Shown here: positions 8,940 through 20,036 of the stretch, one piece after another
How positions within the stretch are numbered: position 1 is the stretch's first letter
How the letters are laid out: the number at the start of each line of letters is the position of its first letter
Source of the DNA: Prorocentrum cordatum
Taxonomy: Eukaryota; Sar; Dinophyceae; Prorocentrales; Prorocentraceae
Assembly (NCBI GenBank): GCA_963575745.1
Contig: CAUYUJ010015712.1
Span: forward strand, 1 to 64,000
DNA: 64,000 bases
Reading direction: 5' to 3'
The notes under the pieces: model-generated
What the model saw: only the letters and a program-made list of their open reading frames with translations
The model's database searches: none
Told to the model about the DNA's origin: nothing
Position numbers and translations under genes: made by a program

Positions 8940-11900
8940 CCTAAGTCGAGAGGAGACTCCCTGGGGTGGGTGTGGAGGGGGGCGGTGGACGTTTTTGGGC
9001 GAGGAATAGTGATGTGGGGTGTCCCCAGAAAACAAGCTCCCTGGGGTGGGGGCGTCGGGGCGAGGTGGGGGGCGGGGAGGGGGGCGTTGGTCATTCTTGG
9101 GCGAGCCATGGTGGGGGATGTCGGGGCCAGATGGGGGGCGTGGAGGAGGGCGTAGGTCGTTTTGGGCGAGAAATGGTGGGGTGGGGTGCCCCAAGAACAG
9201 AGACTCCCTGGGGTGGGGATGTCGGGGACAATTAGGGGGTGGGGAGGGGGGCGTAGGTCGCTTTTGGGCGAGAAATGGTGGGGTGGGGGGCCCCAGGAAC
9301 ATAGACTACCTGGGGTGGGGATGTCGGGGCCGGGTGGGGGGCAGGGAGGTGGGCGTAGGCCGTTTTTGGGCGAGAAATGGTGGGGTAGGGGGCCCCAAGA
9401 ACAGAGGTTCCCAGGGGTTGGAGATGTCGGAGCCAGGTGGGGATCATGGAGGGGGGCATGGAGGGGGGCGTAGATTGTTTTTGAGCGAGAAATGGTGGGG
9501 TGGGGGATCCCAAGAACAGAGACTCCCAAGAGTGGGGGCGTCGGGGCCAGGTGGGGGGGGGGGGCATGGAGGGGGCATGGAGGGGGCGTAGGTCGTTGTT
9601 TGACCGAGAAATGCACAGGTTGGGGGCCCCAAGAACAGAAGCTCTCAGGGGTTGGGGGCGTCGGGGCCAGGATTGGGGCGCATGGTAATGGGGGCATGGA
9701 GGGGGGCGTAAGTCGTTTTTGGGTGAGAAATGGTGAGGTGGGTGGAGGGTCCCGAGAACAGATGTTCCCAGGGGTTGGGGATGTCGGGGCCAAGTGGGGG
9801 GGGCATGGAAGGGGGCATGGAAGGGGGGCGTAGGTCGTTTGTGGGCGAGAAATAATGGGGTGGAGGGCCCCGAGAACAGAGACTGCCAGAGGTGGGGGTG
9901 TCGGGGCCAGGTGGGGCGCATGGAGGGGAGGGTCCGAAGAACAGAGGCTCCCAGGGGTTGGGGACGTCGGGGCCAGGTGGGAGGCATGGAGGGGGGCATG
10001 GGGGGAGCGTAGGTCGTTTTTGGTGGAGAAATGGTNNNNNNNNNNNNNNNNNNNNNNNNNNNNNNNNNNNNNNNNNNNNNNNNNNNNNNNNNNNNNNNNN
10101 NNNNNNNNNNNNNNNNNNNNNNNNNNNNNNNNNNNGGGGGGCATGGAGGGGGCCGGAAGTCGTTTTGGGTGAGAAATGGTGGGATGGGGGGGACCAAGAA
10201 CAGAGGCTCCCAGGGGTGGGGATGTCGGGGCCAGGTGGGGGGCATGGAAGGGGGCTGAGGCTCCCAGGGGTTGGGGATGTCGGTGCCAGGTGGGAGGGGC
10301 ATGGAGGGGGGCATGGAGGGGGGCGTAGGTCGCTTGTTGGCGAGAAATGGTGAAGTGGGGGGTCCCAAGAACAGAGACTGCCAGGGGTGGGGGTGTCGGG
10401 GCCAGGTGGGGCGCATGGAGAAGGGCATGGATGAAGGCGTAGGGTGGGGGGCATGGAGGGGGGCGTAGGTCGTTTTTGAAGGAGAAATTGCGGGGTGGGG
10501 GGTCCCAAGATCAGAGGCTCCCAGGGCTGGGAGTGTCGGGGCCAGGTGGGGGGCATGGAGGGGGGCACGGAGGGGGGCGCAAGGCGTTTGTAGCCGAGAA
10601 GTGGTGGGGTGGAGGGGGACCAAGAACAGAGGCTCCCAGGGGTTTGGGATGTCGGGGCCAGGTGGGGGGCATGGAAGAGAGCAGGGAGGGGGGCGTAGGT
10701 CGTTTCTGGGGCGAGTAATGGTGGGGTAGGGGTCCCAGGACAAAGACTCCCGGGGGTGGGGGTGCCTGGGGCCGCAGTAGGGGGCATGGAGGAGGGGGCA
10801 TTGAGGGCGGCGTAGATCGTTTTTGGGCGAGAAATGGTGGGGTGGGGGGTCCCAAGAACAGAGGCTTCCAGGGGTTGGGGATGTCGGGGCCAGGCGGGTG
10901 GCATGGAGGGCAGCAAGGAGGGAGCGTCGGTCGGTTTTGGGGAGAGAAAAGATGGGGTGGGGGGTTCCAAAAACAGAGACTCCTAGGGGTGGGGGTGTCG
11001 GGGCCAGGTTGGTGGCATGGATGGGGGGCATGGAGGGTGGGCGTGTTGTTTTTGTGCGAGAACTGGTGGGGTGGGAGGTCCCAAGGACAGAGGTTCCCAG
11101 GGGTTGGGGATGTCGGGGCCAGGTGGTGGTGGTGGTGGGGGGGGGGCATTGAGGGGGGATGGAGGAGGGCGTAGGTTTTTTTTTTGTGCGAGAAATGGTG
11201 GGGTGGTGGATCCCAAGAACAGAGATTCCCAAGAGTGGGGGTGTCGGGGCCAGGTGGGGGGCATGGAGGGGGGGGTAGATAGTTGTTGGGCGAGAAATGC
11301 GGGGGTGGGGGGTCCCTAGAACAGAGGCTTCCAGGGGTTAGGGGATGTCGGGGCCAGGCGGGGGGCATGGAAGGGGGGCATGGATGGGGAGCGTAGGTCG
11401 TTTTGGAACGAGAAATGGTGGGGTGGGGGGTCCGAATGGTGGGGTGGGGGTTCCAAGAACAGAGGCTCCCAGGGGTGGAAGTGTCGGGGCCAGTTGGGGG
11501 GCATGGAGGGGGGCGTACGTCGTTTTTTTGAGGCGAAACGGCTGAGAATTGTGGGTGGGGGTTTCAAGAACAGGGGGCTCCTTGGGGTTGGGGATGTTCT
11601 GGGCCTAGGGGGGGGCATGGAGGGGAGCAATGGATGGGGGCGTAGGTCGCGTTTTTTGGGGCGAGATGCTGGGGTGGGGGTCCAAGAACAGAGCTCCTGG
11701 CTTCCCTTGGGGGTGTTACGGGGCAGGTGGGGGGCATGGATGGGGGGCTTAGTCGTTGTTGAGCGAGAACTTGCGGGGTGCGGGTGGGGGGGTCCCCAGG
11801 TGGGGGGGGGGGGGGGGGCATGGAGGGGGCATGGGAGGGGGGCGTAAGGCGTTTGTAGCGAGAAATGGTGGTGTGGGGGTCCCAATAACGATACTCCTAG

Positions 11901-14510
11901 GGGTGGGGGTTGTCGGGGCAGGTGGGGGTGGGGGGCATGGGGGGGGGCGTAGGTCCGTAGGTCGTTTTTGAGCGAGAAATTGTGGGGTGGGGGGTCCCAA
12001 GATCAGAGACTCCCAGGGGTAGGAGTGTCGGGGCCAGGTGGGGGCCATGGTGGAGGGCATGGAGGGGGGCATCGAGAGAGCGCAGGTCGATTGTGGGCGA
12101 GAAATGGCGGGGTGGAGAGTTCCAAGAACAGAGACTCCTCCTACGGGTGGAAGTGCCGGGGCCAGGTGGTGGGCATGGAGGGGGGCGTAGGTCGCTGTTG
12201 GGCGAGAAATGCTGGGGGGGGGCCCAAGAACAGAGACTCCTAGGGGTGGGGGTGTCGGGGCCAGGTGGGGGGGCATGGAGGGGGGCGCAGGTCGTTGTTG
12301 AGCGAGAAATTGCGGTGTGGGGGGTCCCAAGATCAGAGACTCCCAGGGCTGGGAGTGTCGGTGCCAGGTGGGGGGGGCATGGAGAGGGGCGCAGGGCGCT
12401 TGTAGCCGAGAGATGGTGGGGTGGGGGGGGGACGAAGAACAGAGGCTTCCAGGGGTTGGGGATGTCGGTGCCAGATGGGTGGCATGGAAGAGAGCATGGA
12501 GGGGGGCGTAGGTCGTTTCTGGGCGAGACATGGCGGGGTAGGGGTTCCCAAGAACAGAGACTCCCGGGGGTGGGAGTGTCGGGGCCAGGTATGGGGGCAT
12601 TGAAGGGGAGCATGGAGGGGGGCGTAGGTCGCTTTTGGGCGAGAAATGCTGGGGCGGGGGGTCCCAACAACAGAGGCTTCCAGGAGTTGGGGATGTCGGG
12701 GCCAGGCGGGTGGCATGGAGGGGAGCATGGAGGGGGGCGTATGTCGTTTTGGGGCGAGAAATGGTGGTGTGGGGGGTCCCAAGAACAGAGACTCCTAGGG
12801 GGGGGGGTGTCGGGGCCAGGTGGGGAGCATGGAGGGTGGGCATAGGTCGTGTTGGGGCGAGAAATGCTGGGGTGGGAGGTCCCAAGAACAGAGGTTCCCA
12901 GGGGGTGGGGATGTCGGGGCCAGGTGGGGGCATTGAGGGGGGGATGGAGGGGGGCGTAGGTCGTTTTTGGGTGAGAAATGGTGGGGTGGTGGACCCCAAG
13001 AACAGAGATTCCCAAGAGTGAGGGTGTCGGGGCCAGGTGGGGGGCAGGGATGGGGGCATGGAGGGGGGCGTAGGTGGTTTTTGGGCGAGAATACGTGGGG
13101 TGGGGGGTCCCAAGAACAGAGGCTCTCAGGGGTGGGGGTGTCGGAGCCAGGTGGGGAGGCATGGAGGGAGGGCTGGGGATGTCGGGGCGAGGTGGGGGAC
13201 ATGGAGGGGGGCATGGAGGGGGGCGTAGGTCGTTTTTGAGCGGGCGAGAAATAGTGGGGTGGGGTGCCCCAAGAACAGAGACTCCCAGGGGTGGGGGTGT
13301 CGGCGCCAGGTGGGGGGCATGGAGGGGGGCATGGAGGGGGGCGTAGGTCGTTTTTGGGCGAGAAATGGTGGGGTGGGGGGTCTGAAGAACAGAAGCTCCC
13401 AGGGGATGTGGATGTCGGTGCCGGGTGGGTTGAGGGTGCCGGGACGGGGTGGGAGCGTGGTCGAGGCGTGGAGGAAGCGTGGTGGAAGCGTGGTGGGGGT
13501 CATGGTGGAGGGCGTCGGTCGGTTTTGGGCGAGAAATTGTGGGGTGGGGGTGTCTGAAGAACAGAGGCTCCATGGGTTGGGCCGGGCGTAGTGGTGGTGG
13601 AAGCGTGGTGGAAGGCGTGGTGGGGGGCATGGTGGGGGCGTCGGTCGGTTTTTGGGCGAGAAATTGCGGGGTGGGGGGGTCCGAAGAACAGAGGCTCCAT
13701 GGGTTGAGGGTGCCGGGGCGTGGTGGAAGCGTGGTGGGGGTCATGTGGGGGCGTCGGTCGGCATTGTGCGACAAATTGCGGGGTGGGGGTCCGAAGAACA
13801 GAGGCTCCATGGGTCGGGGGTGCCAGGGCGCAGTGGGACCGTGGTGGAAGCGTGGTGGGGGGCATGGTGGGGTGCGTCGGTCGGTTTTGGGCGAGAATTT
13901 GTGGGGTGGGGGGGTCCGGAGAACAGAGGCTCCATGGGTTGAGGGTGCCGGGGCGTGGTGGGAGCGTGGTGGAAGCGTGGTGGAAGCGCGGTGGAAGCGT
14001 GGTGGAAGCGTGGTGGGGGTCATGGTGGGGGGCGTCGGTCGGTTTTGGGCGAAAAATTGCGGGGCGGGGGGGTGCGAGGAACAGAAGCTCCATGGATTGG
14101 GGGTGCCGGGGCGTAGTGGGAGCATGGTGGAAGCGTGGTGGAAGCGTGGTGGGGGGCATGGTGGGGTGCGTCGGTCGGTTTTGGGCGAGAAATTGTGGGG
14201 TGGGGGGGTCCGAAGAACAGAGGCTCCAGCGGTTGAGGGTGCTGGGGCGTGGTGGGAGCGCGGTGGGAGCGTGGTGGAAGCGTGGTGGAAGCGTGGTGGG
14301 GGTCATGGTGGGGGGCGTCGGTCGGTTTTGGGCGAAAAATTGCGGGGTGGGGGGGTCCGAAGAACAGAGGCTCCATGGGTTCGGGGTGCTGGGGCGTAGT
14401 GGGGGCGGGCTGGGGGGAGCATGTGGATTTGGTGTCCGTCGGTCTTGGGCGAGAAATGGTGGGGTGGGGCTTCCAAGAACAGAAGCTCCATGGGTACCTG
14501 GGGTGGGGGT
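8940..14510. repeat. G-rich tandem array, ~100-130-bp units
   Basis: About 5.6 kb of degenerate tandem units built on GGGCGTAGGTCGTTTTTGGG, CGAGAAATGGTGGGGTGG, CCCAAGAACAGAGGCTCCCA and GATGTCGGGGCCAGGTGG. Successive GAGAAATGGTGG landmarks lie about 100-130 bp apart. From about 13430 a second variant takes over, with GTGGTGGAAGCGTGGTGG spacers and CGTCGGTCGGTTTTGGGCGA. Strong G/C skew leaves all frames open on both strands, giving Pro-rich or Gly-rich ORFs of up to 742 codons that I do not regard as genes. Confidence 0.95.
10036..10135. other. assembly gap (100 N)
   Basis: Exactly 100 N, the usual placeholder for a gap of unknown size. It lies inside the tandem array, so array length is not reliable. 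Confidence 0.99.
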
Positions 14511-14639
14511 GTGGCCTAGCTTGGTCACTTTCCCGCACACGCCTCTGGGGTCGGCGGATTTTCCGCCCAAAATCCCCCTGTAGGGGGACAGGCCCGACCT
14601 AACGGTATTGGGTCGAGGCCTCTGGAGACCGACGTTGTG

Positions 14640-15020
14640 AGAAATCCTGCTGGCGGGGGTCTGGGATTGCAGTGGAGACTCGTGTCAAGAAGCACCCTGC
14701 TTACCTCCAGGGTGCCCTGGGTTCCTTGGGTTTCGATGGCTCTGCGTTAAATCGGGCCTGTCCTCTACAGGAGGAATATCCAAAAATAGTCTAGCAATAG
14801 TCTGGGGACGTTTTTTTGACTTTGTTTGAGCTTTTGGGGGGGTATGTTTGGACTATCTTTTTATTTTTCGTCCAAAATCAGCATGTAGGGGGACAGGCCC
14901 GACCTAAGCTTTGCGATGGAAGCAGTGACGTTCCCACACCAAAAATCAAGGGACGTCCTGGGGTTCCAGGATTGGGTTTCCTGGGGTTCCCTGGGGTTCC
15001 AGGGTTTCTTGTGGACTGGC
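14640..15020 (+). repeat. dispersed repeat G, copy 1 (split by a miniature element)
   Basis: Matches 19165-19500 and 26465-26620. Shared strings include GTGGAGACxCGTGTCAAGAA, TCCAGGGTGCCCTGGGTT, TTGGGTTTCGATGG, ATGACGTTCCCACACxAAAA and GACGTCCTGGGGT. This copy is interrupted at 14747-14907. Minus-strand frames through it read as short Pro/Gly-rich peptides and are not genes. Confidence 0.8.
14747..14907. mobile_element. 161-bp miniature TIR element, family A
   Basis: The left end is TTAAATCGGGCCTGTCC-TCTACA and the right end is the inverse of TTAGGTCGGGCCTGTCCCCC TACA. The interior is T-rich and non-coding, with ATAGTCTGGGGAC. Flanking octamers 14739-14746 (gctctgcg) and 14908-14915 (gctttgcg) agree at 7 of 8 bases. 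The uninterrupted relatives of the host repeat (near 19245 and 26545) have one such octamer (gttttgca or gttttgaa). This supports a true insertion with an 8-bp target duplication, a size known for hAT-type and some other cut-and-paste superfamilies. Confidence 0.8.
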
Positions 15021-15744
15021 CCCCGCTGCAAGGCGCGTGGAATAGCCACGGTCCCCGTTCCCGTGCAGGTGCCGGATCGAGCGACACTGCCTTCACGCTT
15101 CGGAGGTACTTTCCCCAATTTGTCATGGCGCCAACATCGCAGAGCGGATTTCCTTCGGAACACGATGGGATGGGCCCCGAGTGTCCTGGAGAATTTCGTT
15201 CCAGATGTCGAAGTGAGAATCTCGTGCGGATTTGTTTTTGGCCAGGAATGAGGACCAAAACGAATCCACGCGAAATTCACTTCGTTTTTCACTCGCCGCT
15301 TCGGGGTTTATAACATTGACAGGAATCCACGCAAAACTCCGCTGCAGCACGTCTGCAAGGTCGGTGCCGTGAAATCTGTGGATCCCGCTCCCACGAACCA
15401 GACCCACGGATCCGTAATCCATGTCGGCGTGCGCCCGAGAATCGTGATGGCTTTGTGGCCTTTTCCCAGTTTGGGTCTTACTTTTGGGGCAGTCAAGAAA
15501 CTGCAGAGGATAAAACACCGGCCTGGAGGGGTCGAGAGCCTCAGGGGTCCACGCTACGGCAAAACGTGACGTCTAAGGAGAGGGTCGGGCGGAACGAAAG
15601 GGTAGAACAGGGAAAGGGGAGGCTACGACATCTGCTCTGTGCAGCTGGTCTATTCCTCGACACATGGGCGTCTCCCGCCGCCTGGAAAACCAGCCAGGTG
15701 GGCTGATTCTCTACCCTGCCCTTTGCTATCCTACCCCGTTTTCG
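15021..15744. other. no gene seen
   Basis: Moderate GC sequence without recognisable coding or repeats, apart from two similar strings (AATCTCGTGCGGATTTG near 15215 and AATCCACGCGAAATTCAC near 15263). Confidence 0.5.
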
Positions 15745-15930
15745 CCCTCCCCGAGAGTGGAGGGAGGACTCGGTGGCGAGGCCATGGGGGAAGGCAGAAG
15801 GAGAAGGCCGTCTCAGAGAGCGGCGAGACTTCTCAGAAGCCCTCCAGCCTTCCGAGAAGTGTTTGCGCCTTCGAGGAAGGCCGGGAGACTTCCGAACCTT
15901 CTGAGGAGGCCCGCCTTGGAGCGACTCTGG
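15745..15930. repeat. palindromic repeat family C, copy 1
   Basis: Rich in AGAAGGC / GCCTTCT inverted pairs (CAGAAGGAGAAGGCCGTCTC, TCTCAGAAGCCCTCC, ACCTTCTGAGGAGGC). Similar blocks are at 37455-37650 and 57105-57305. Non-coding. Confidence 0.6.
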
Positions 15931-16667
15931 GGGATCCACCGATCCAGGGCAGCGCCGAGCAACCAGTCAAGACGCTGAAAGAAGGACCACTTTGGTCTCG
16001 GGAGGTGCTCTGGTTTTCGGGTCGTCCCTCAGATCTACGCTGGGGAGCCTATTTGTGGCCGAGGCCCGCCATCGTCAGGAGAGCCCTTTCGTTTTCCCCT
16101 TCAGCGTTCATTGTGGTAGCACGACGGCTACATGCTACAAGAGGGTCGTCTGGGCTTTGGCCCTCTGGCGCTGTACCTCCCTCCCTCCTTTGTCGTCCTC
16201 CTCCCCGCCCCCCTCCTCATGCCGCCGCGCGCTGCCACAGGCTGGCGACGCATGGGTCAATCATCGAGAGGTAGGGGATCCTTCCAGAGGCATTCTACTT
16301 CATATGGAATGTCTCGGGGGTGTACAGAGCCCCCACCCTCACACGTCGATGAGTGAATCGTCCGTGTTCGGTTCTCGAGAGGGCGCCGTGGCCGTCATTT
16401 TCCAGGCCTGCGCCCGCCAGGTTTGGGCCCGAGGCCGTTTTCACTAAACCGCGTTTTGCTAAAGGGTGTTCTGTCCATCCCCGAATTTCAATCATGTCCT
16501 CTGCTTTCGTTTCTGACCAGCCGCGGCCTGCGGCCGTCTGTAGTCTGCGCTCGGGGTGGCTGTCTTTTGAGATCCCGTGCGCCTCTCCCCGCCCCCCTCA
16601 TCCACACTGTTCGGATGCAGCTCCTGGGAGGTCAAATTTCAATTTTGCCCTGGTCCGAAGTCTCTCT
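15931..16667. other. no gene seen
   Basis: No supported gene or clear repeat. Short open frames have no recognisable features. Confidence 0.5.
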
Positions 16668-16798
16668 TAATCCGGTTTATCCCGGTTAATCCAGTTCAAC
16701 CTAGCTCAATCCGCTGTAATCCCGGTTAATCCGGCGCATTCCGGCGCATTCCAGTTCAATCCGGCTCAATCCCGCTTAATCCGCGGCCCAATCCGGCG
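16668..16798 (+). repeat. ~10-bp minisatellite (TTAATCCGGC type)
   Basis: About a dozen degenerate decamers of the AATCCGGTTT / AATCCGGCGC / AATCCCGGTT kind in tandem. Confidence 0.9.
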
Positions 16799-17344
16799 TA
16801 GCAGCCCCCGAATGGGGCTGAATCCTCCTGAAGTTTTCCGACGAAGACCTCCCGGTAGTTGTTTCCGAAGCATTGCTGGCATTCCAGCCCAGCTAGCCCT
16901 GGTGTCCCCGTTTGGGCTCAGCTGGGGCACCCCACCAGATCTTTGGCAAGGCGGTGGGCATAGGGCCCGTTTCGGGCACGCCACGCCGATCAGTGCCATT
17001 GCAAGCTGCAGCAGAGCTGGGACCAGGTGGCGATCACCGACCAACCGTCCTTCCACCCCCCCTCATCTTCCTCTGACTCAGCCGTCATGCGATCTTCGCA
17101 ATCTAACGGAGTCGTCTGTGCCGACATTGGCTCGAAAGCTGCCCGCGTAAGGTCGCTTGTAAGCGCCCATGTTTCCAATGTGGCGTGCCGCGCTGGCGGC
17201 CCGCGTAAGCCACCGCGTAAGCTCGCGATGCCATCTCGCGTAAGAGCCGATTTGTTTCGTCGCTCAGATGGCGATCACCGACCGACCGACCTCCCCCCTT
17301 CTCATCTTTATCAATCAGACATCGTGCTCATTTTGGCTCCTCGT
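16799..17344. other. no gene seen; short CGCGTAAG repeats
   Basis: Between 17145 and 17245 the octamer CGCGTAAG (or GCGTAAGC) recurs about five times. An 11-base string CATTTTGGCTC at 17329-17339 matches part of the spliced leader but nothing around it does. Confidence 0.5.
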
Positions 17345-17515
17345 GTCGGGGTAGGTGGGATGAGGATAAATCGGTTCCAGAGCGTTCCGGAACGCTCTCA
17401 GATTGTTCGGAACTCTCTGAGAAGCCCCCGGCGCCCTATACATCCACCAGAGCCGCCAGATCTGACAGATTCTCGATTTATCCTCACGTGAACATGTCCT
17501 CGTCCTGGCTTTCGT
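17345..17515. mobile_element. palindromic miniature element family B, copy 1
   Basis: Terminal GAGGATAAATCG (from 17363) is answered by CGATTTATCCTC near 17472-17485. The interior holds the perfect 20-base palindrome agagcgttccggaacgctct at 17379-17398 and a CTCTGAGAAG...GGCGCC block. Related copies lie at 41360-41500, 58676-58850 and 61327-61495, with a shared GTCCTCGTCCTGGCTTTCG-like right end. Non-coding. Confidence 0.7.
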
Positions 17516-18322
17516 CTTACCGTGCCCTAGACCCTAGATTGCGGGAAACGCTCGCATGCCGGGCCACCTGCGACTGCGATGACAAGCTCATTGCCGCACG
17601 TACCAGCTGTGGCTTGCGCGACGAGCTCTGCTGAGGACATCCGATCGAACGAATTCCTCACACTAGGAAAACAGACAATGACATAAACATAACAACTCAG
17701 AGGTCCACGCGGATTTCTTGATAAGCGCCGATGCAAGAAATCCACACAAACCTCTGGGATTGATGTTCGTGTCATTGATTGTTCCCCTTACAGCCAGCCC
17801 ACATAGGAAGGAAGAGCGACTCTCCAAGGTTTCTCCTGCATCCGTCCCCTTCGGCCCATCCGTGGCCGCTTTCGCCGGCCGCGCCCCGCTCGCAGAGTCT
17901 CGACATGGCCTTCCAGGGACCTTGCATCCTTACAGTCAAGACACCACTGGAATAAGGACCACTTTGGGCTCAGGAGGGTAGCACGTCGACTGTACCGCGC
18001 ATCCTTGTTATACGGGTTGACCGTATTCCTCTAATTCCTTCGGCCAGGCGTGCAAGTATGTGTGTGCCGGCGGCGGTGCTACACCGCTGGCCCACTCGCT
18101 CGTTCCCCTCCCTTGTCGGCGGCCAGGAGCGATCGGAGGGTCGAATTCGCGTTCGCGTCTCTGTGGCTTGGGGTGAAGATTGCGCTCGTTGATCTTACTG
18201 ACCCTCCTTTCTCAGGATTCCCGCATCCATGGACGCCCGCTGGTGTGGACGACGCCCCGCATCCGGGAGCAGAGAGCAATCCGCGCCGCGACGGGCCAGG
18301 TGCTTTGGGACGCCATCTCCTC
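17516..18322. other. no gene seen
   Basis: No recognisable gene, RNA or repeat. Confidence 0.5.
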
Positions 18323-18482
18323 ATCTCCTCCTCCTCCTCCTCCTCCTCCTCCTCCTCCTCCTCCTCATCTCCCTCCTCTCTTCCTCCACGGTATTTCTCC
18401 CTTCTCCCGTCTTCCCCCTCCTCCTCCTTTTGCTCTTCCTTCTCCTCCTCCTCCTCCTCCTCCTCGTCCTCATCCTCCTCTG
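18323..18482 (+). repeat. (TCC)n microsatellite
   Basis: Imperfect CCT/TCC tract with a short interruption near 18380-18410. Confidence 0.95.
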
Positions 18483-19164
18483 CGTAAGCTCGCGTGCTCG
18501 CTCAACTCAAGCTGCCATAAGCATGCAGATGATTATACCTCTTGTGAGGACCATGTTGGGCTCGCACTTCTTGCAGCCTCCATCGCAGAACAGACATTAG
18601 CATGAATGGAACATACAGTTTTGGCTCCAGCGTCGATCCAAGATATCCGCGCGGACCTCCGAGAACGTACGTTCATGCGGCTTCGTCGTTATATTCCATT
18701 CGAGTTGCGAGCGTCCCGGTCCCAGCAGCACGCAGGCATTCATTGGCCCCATGGCAGGGCGGCCGAGGGCTGGCCTTCGTTACGGTCCATCGGCCAACGA
18801 AGACAGCCGTGGAGGGGCGGGAGGGGCGGCAAACATCTCCAATGTTTACTCTGTCGTTATTCTCCAGCATCCAGTATTTTCCAGTGCTCTCCTCTCCCAC
18901 ATTCCATTCATCCCTCCGAGGTTCTGTCGTCCCTCCGCTTCGTCCTTGATCCGCCTCCAGGTGTGGTGAACTCCGATGCAGTCAAGAACAACCGGGCGCT
19001 AGTGATGAACGACGAGATGCGGGATGGTTGCGAAGGCGCGGAATCGCAGGTCGGTGCAATAGTTGATGAGGAGGAGCTGGAGCAAGAAGAGAGAGGCTCG
19101 AGGTTTCTGGAAGTTCTGGCTTGTGTTGCGGCTCAGGAGGCCTCCTAGGACCTCCAGAGACTTC
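18483..19164. other. no gene seen
   Basis: No supported gene. A string near 18624-18665 (GGCTCCAGCGTCGATCCAAG then TCCGCGCGGACCTCC) resembles one arm of the foldback at 34019-34139. Confidence 0.5.
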
Positions 19165-19500
19165 CAGTGCCCTCTGGGGAGTACAGTGGAGACCCGTGTC
19201 AAGAAACACCCAGGTTGCCCTACTTTTTTGGGGGGGTCGATGGTTTTGCAATGGAAAGCATGACGTTCACCACCCACCAAACTCCCCAAACCCAACCCGA
19301 AGGCTCCAAATTGCCCTCCATTTCCAGTGTGGGTGGGGGGTCGGGGAAAGTTGCGAAAACCCATATGAAAACCGTACCCCCACCCCCAACCCGAAATTCG
19401 GGTCTTCGGGTAGTCAGGCGTTCCTACACCAAAAATCAGTGGACGTCCTGGGGTCTCAGGGTTGGGTTTCTTGTGGGAGGTGTCTTGTGGGCCGGCCTCC
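19165..19500 (+). repeat. dispersed repeat G, copy 2 (uninterrupted)
   Basis: Same repeat as 14640-15020 without the 161-bp insertion. It reads TCGATGGTTTTGCAATGG across the insertion point. Includes CACCAAAAATCAGTGGACGT and CCTGGGGTCTCAGGGTTG. Confidence 0.8.
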
Positions 19501-19574
19501 ACTGCGCGTGAGAGGCAGGCAGGGACCCCTGTGGAGGGCGACGGAGGGGCAGGCGGAGGCCGAGGCGGACGAAC

Positions 19575-19858
19575 AACATGACTCCTCCTTTTCCCGTCCT
19601 CCTCTTCCTCCTCCCTCCTCCTCCCTCCCCCTTTTCCCTCCTCCCGCCACTCCTTCTCCTCCTTCTTCTCCTCCTCCCCCTCCTCCTCCATCTCGTTCTC
19701 CTCTTCCTCCTACTCCTCCTCATCCTCCTCATCCTCCTCCTCCCTCCTCCCTCCTCCTCCCCCCTCCCTCCTCCCTCCTCCCTCCTCCTCCTGCTCCTCC
19801 TCCTCCACCTCCCTTGTCCCTCCTCCTCCTCCTCCTCCTCCTCCTCCTCCTCCTCCTC
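19575..19858 (+). repeat. (TCC)n microsatellite
   Basis: Long imperfect TCC/CTC tract ending shortly before the retrotransposon remnant. Pro- and Leu-rich frames in it are artefacts. Confidence 0.95.
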
Positions 19859-20036
19859 TAAAGCAATTGTGGTTCAGAAGGAGGGCACGGGCGTGGTTCG
19901 CCCACCCCCCCTGGGGCCGCATCCTCTCGGCTTCCCCGCAGCTCTTGAGGGACTTGACTCCGAGGTGCGCCACACCGCGGAGTTTCGACCAACACAGATG
20001 GTTTCAGTTTCTCTCTTACACTTTGTCCACCCAACC

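Larger units (their letters stand above)
1747..14602. mobile_element. 12.9-kb stretch bounded by family-A terminal inverted repeats
   Basis: The left end at 1747 reads TTAAATCGGGCCTGTCCCCC TACAGG. The right end at 14602 is its inverse (TGTAGGGGGACAGGCC then CGACCTAA). The same TIRs bound a 161-bp element at 14747-14907 and a stretch at 34739-37289. The flanking octamers are gggtactg and cggtattg (6 of 8 equal), compatible with an old 8-bp target duplication. Inside lie microsatellites, a broken Helitron gene and a G-rich tandem array, but no transposase that I can recognise. It may be one large non-autonomous element, a miniature element split by later insertions, or two unrelated termini that happen to face each other. 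Confidence 0.4.

Noticed and set aside
9232-14125. Minus-strand Pro-rich open frames of up to 742 codons (9232-11232, 11897-14125) and matching plus-strand Gly-rich frames
   Set aside because: They coincide with a tandem array that is open in most frames on both strands because of G/C skew; the frames change phase from unit to unit and one contains the N gap.
9000-14500. CRISPR-like regular repeats
   Set aside because: Units are contiguous and degenerate with no unique spacers of constant length; the genome is eukaryotic.
17329-17339. CATTTTGGCTC, part of the spliced leader
   Set aside because: Only 11 bases match and neither the CCGTAGC start nor the AAG end is present; likely chance.
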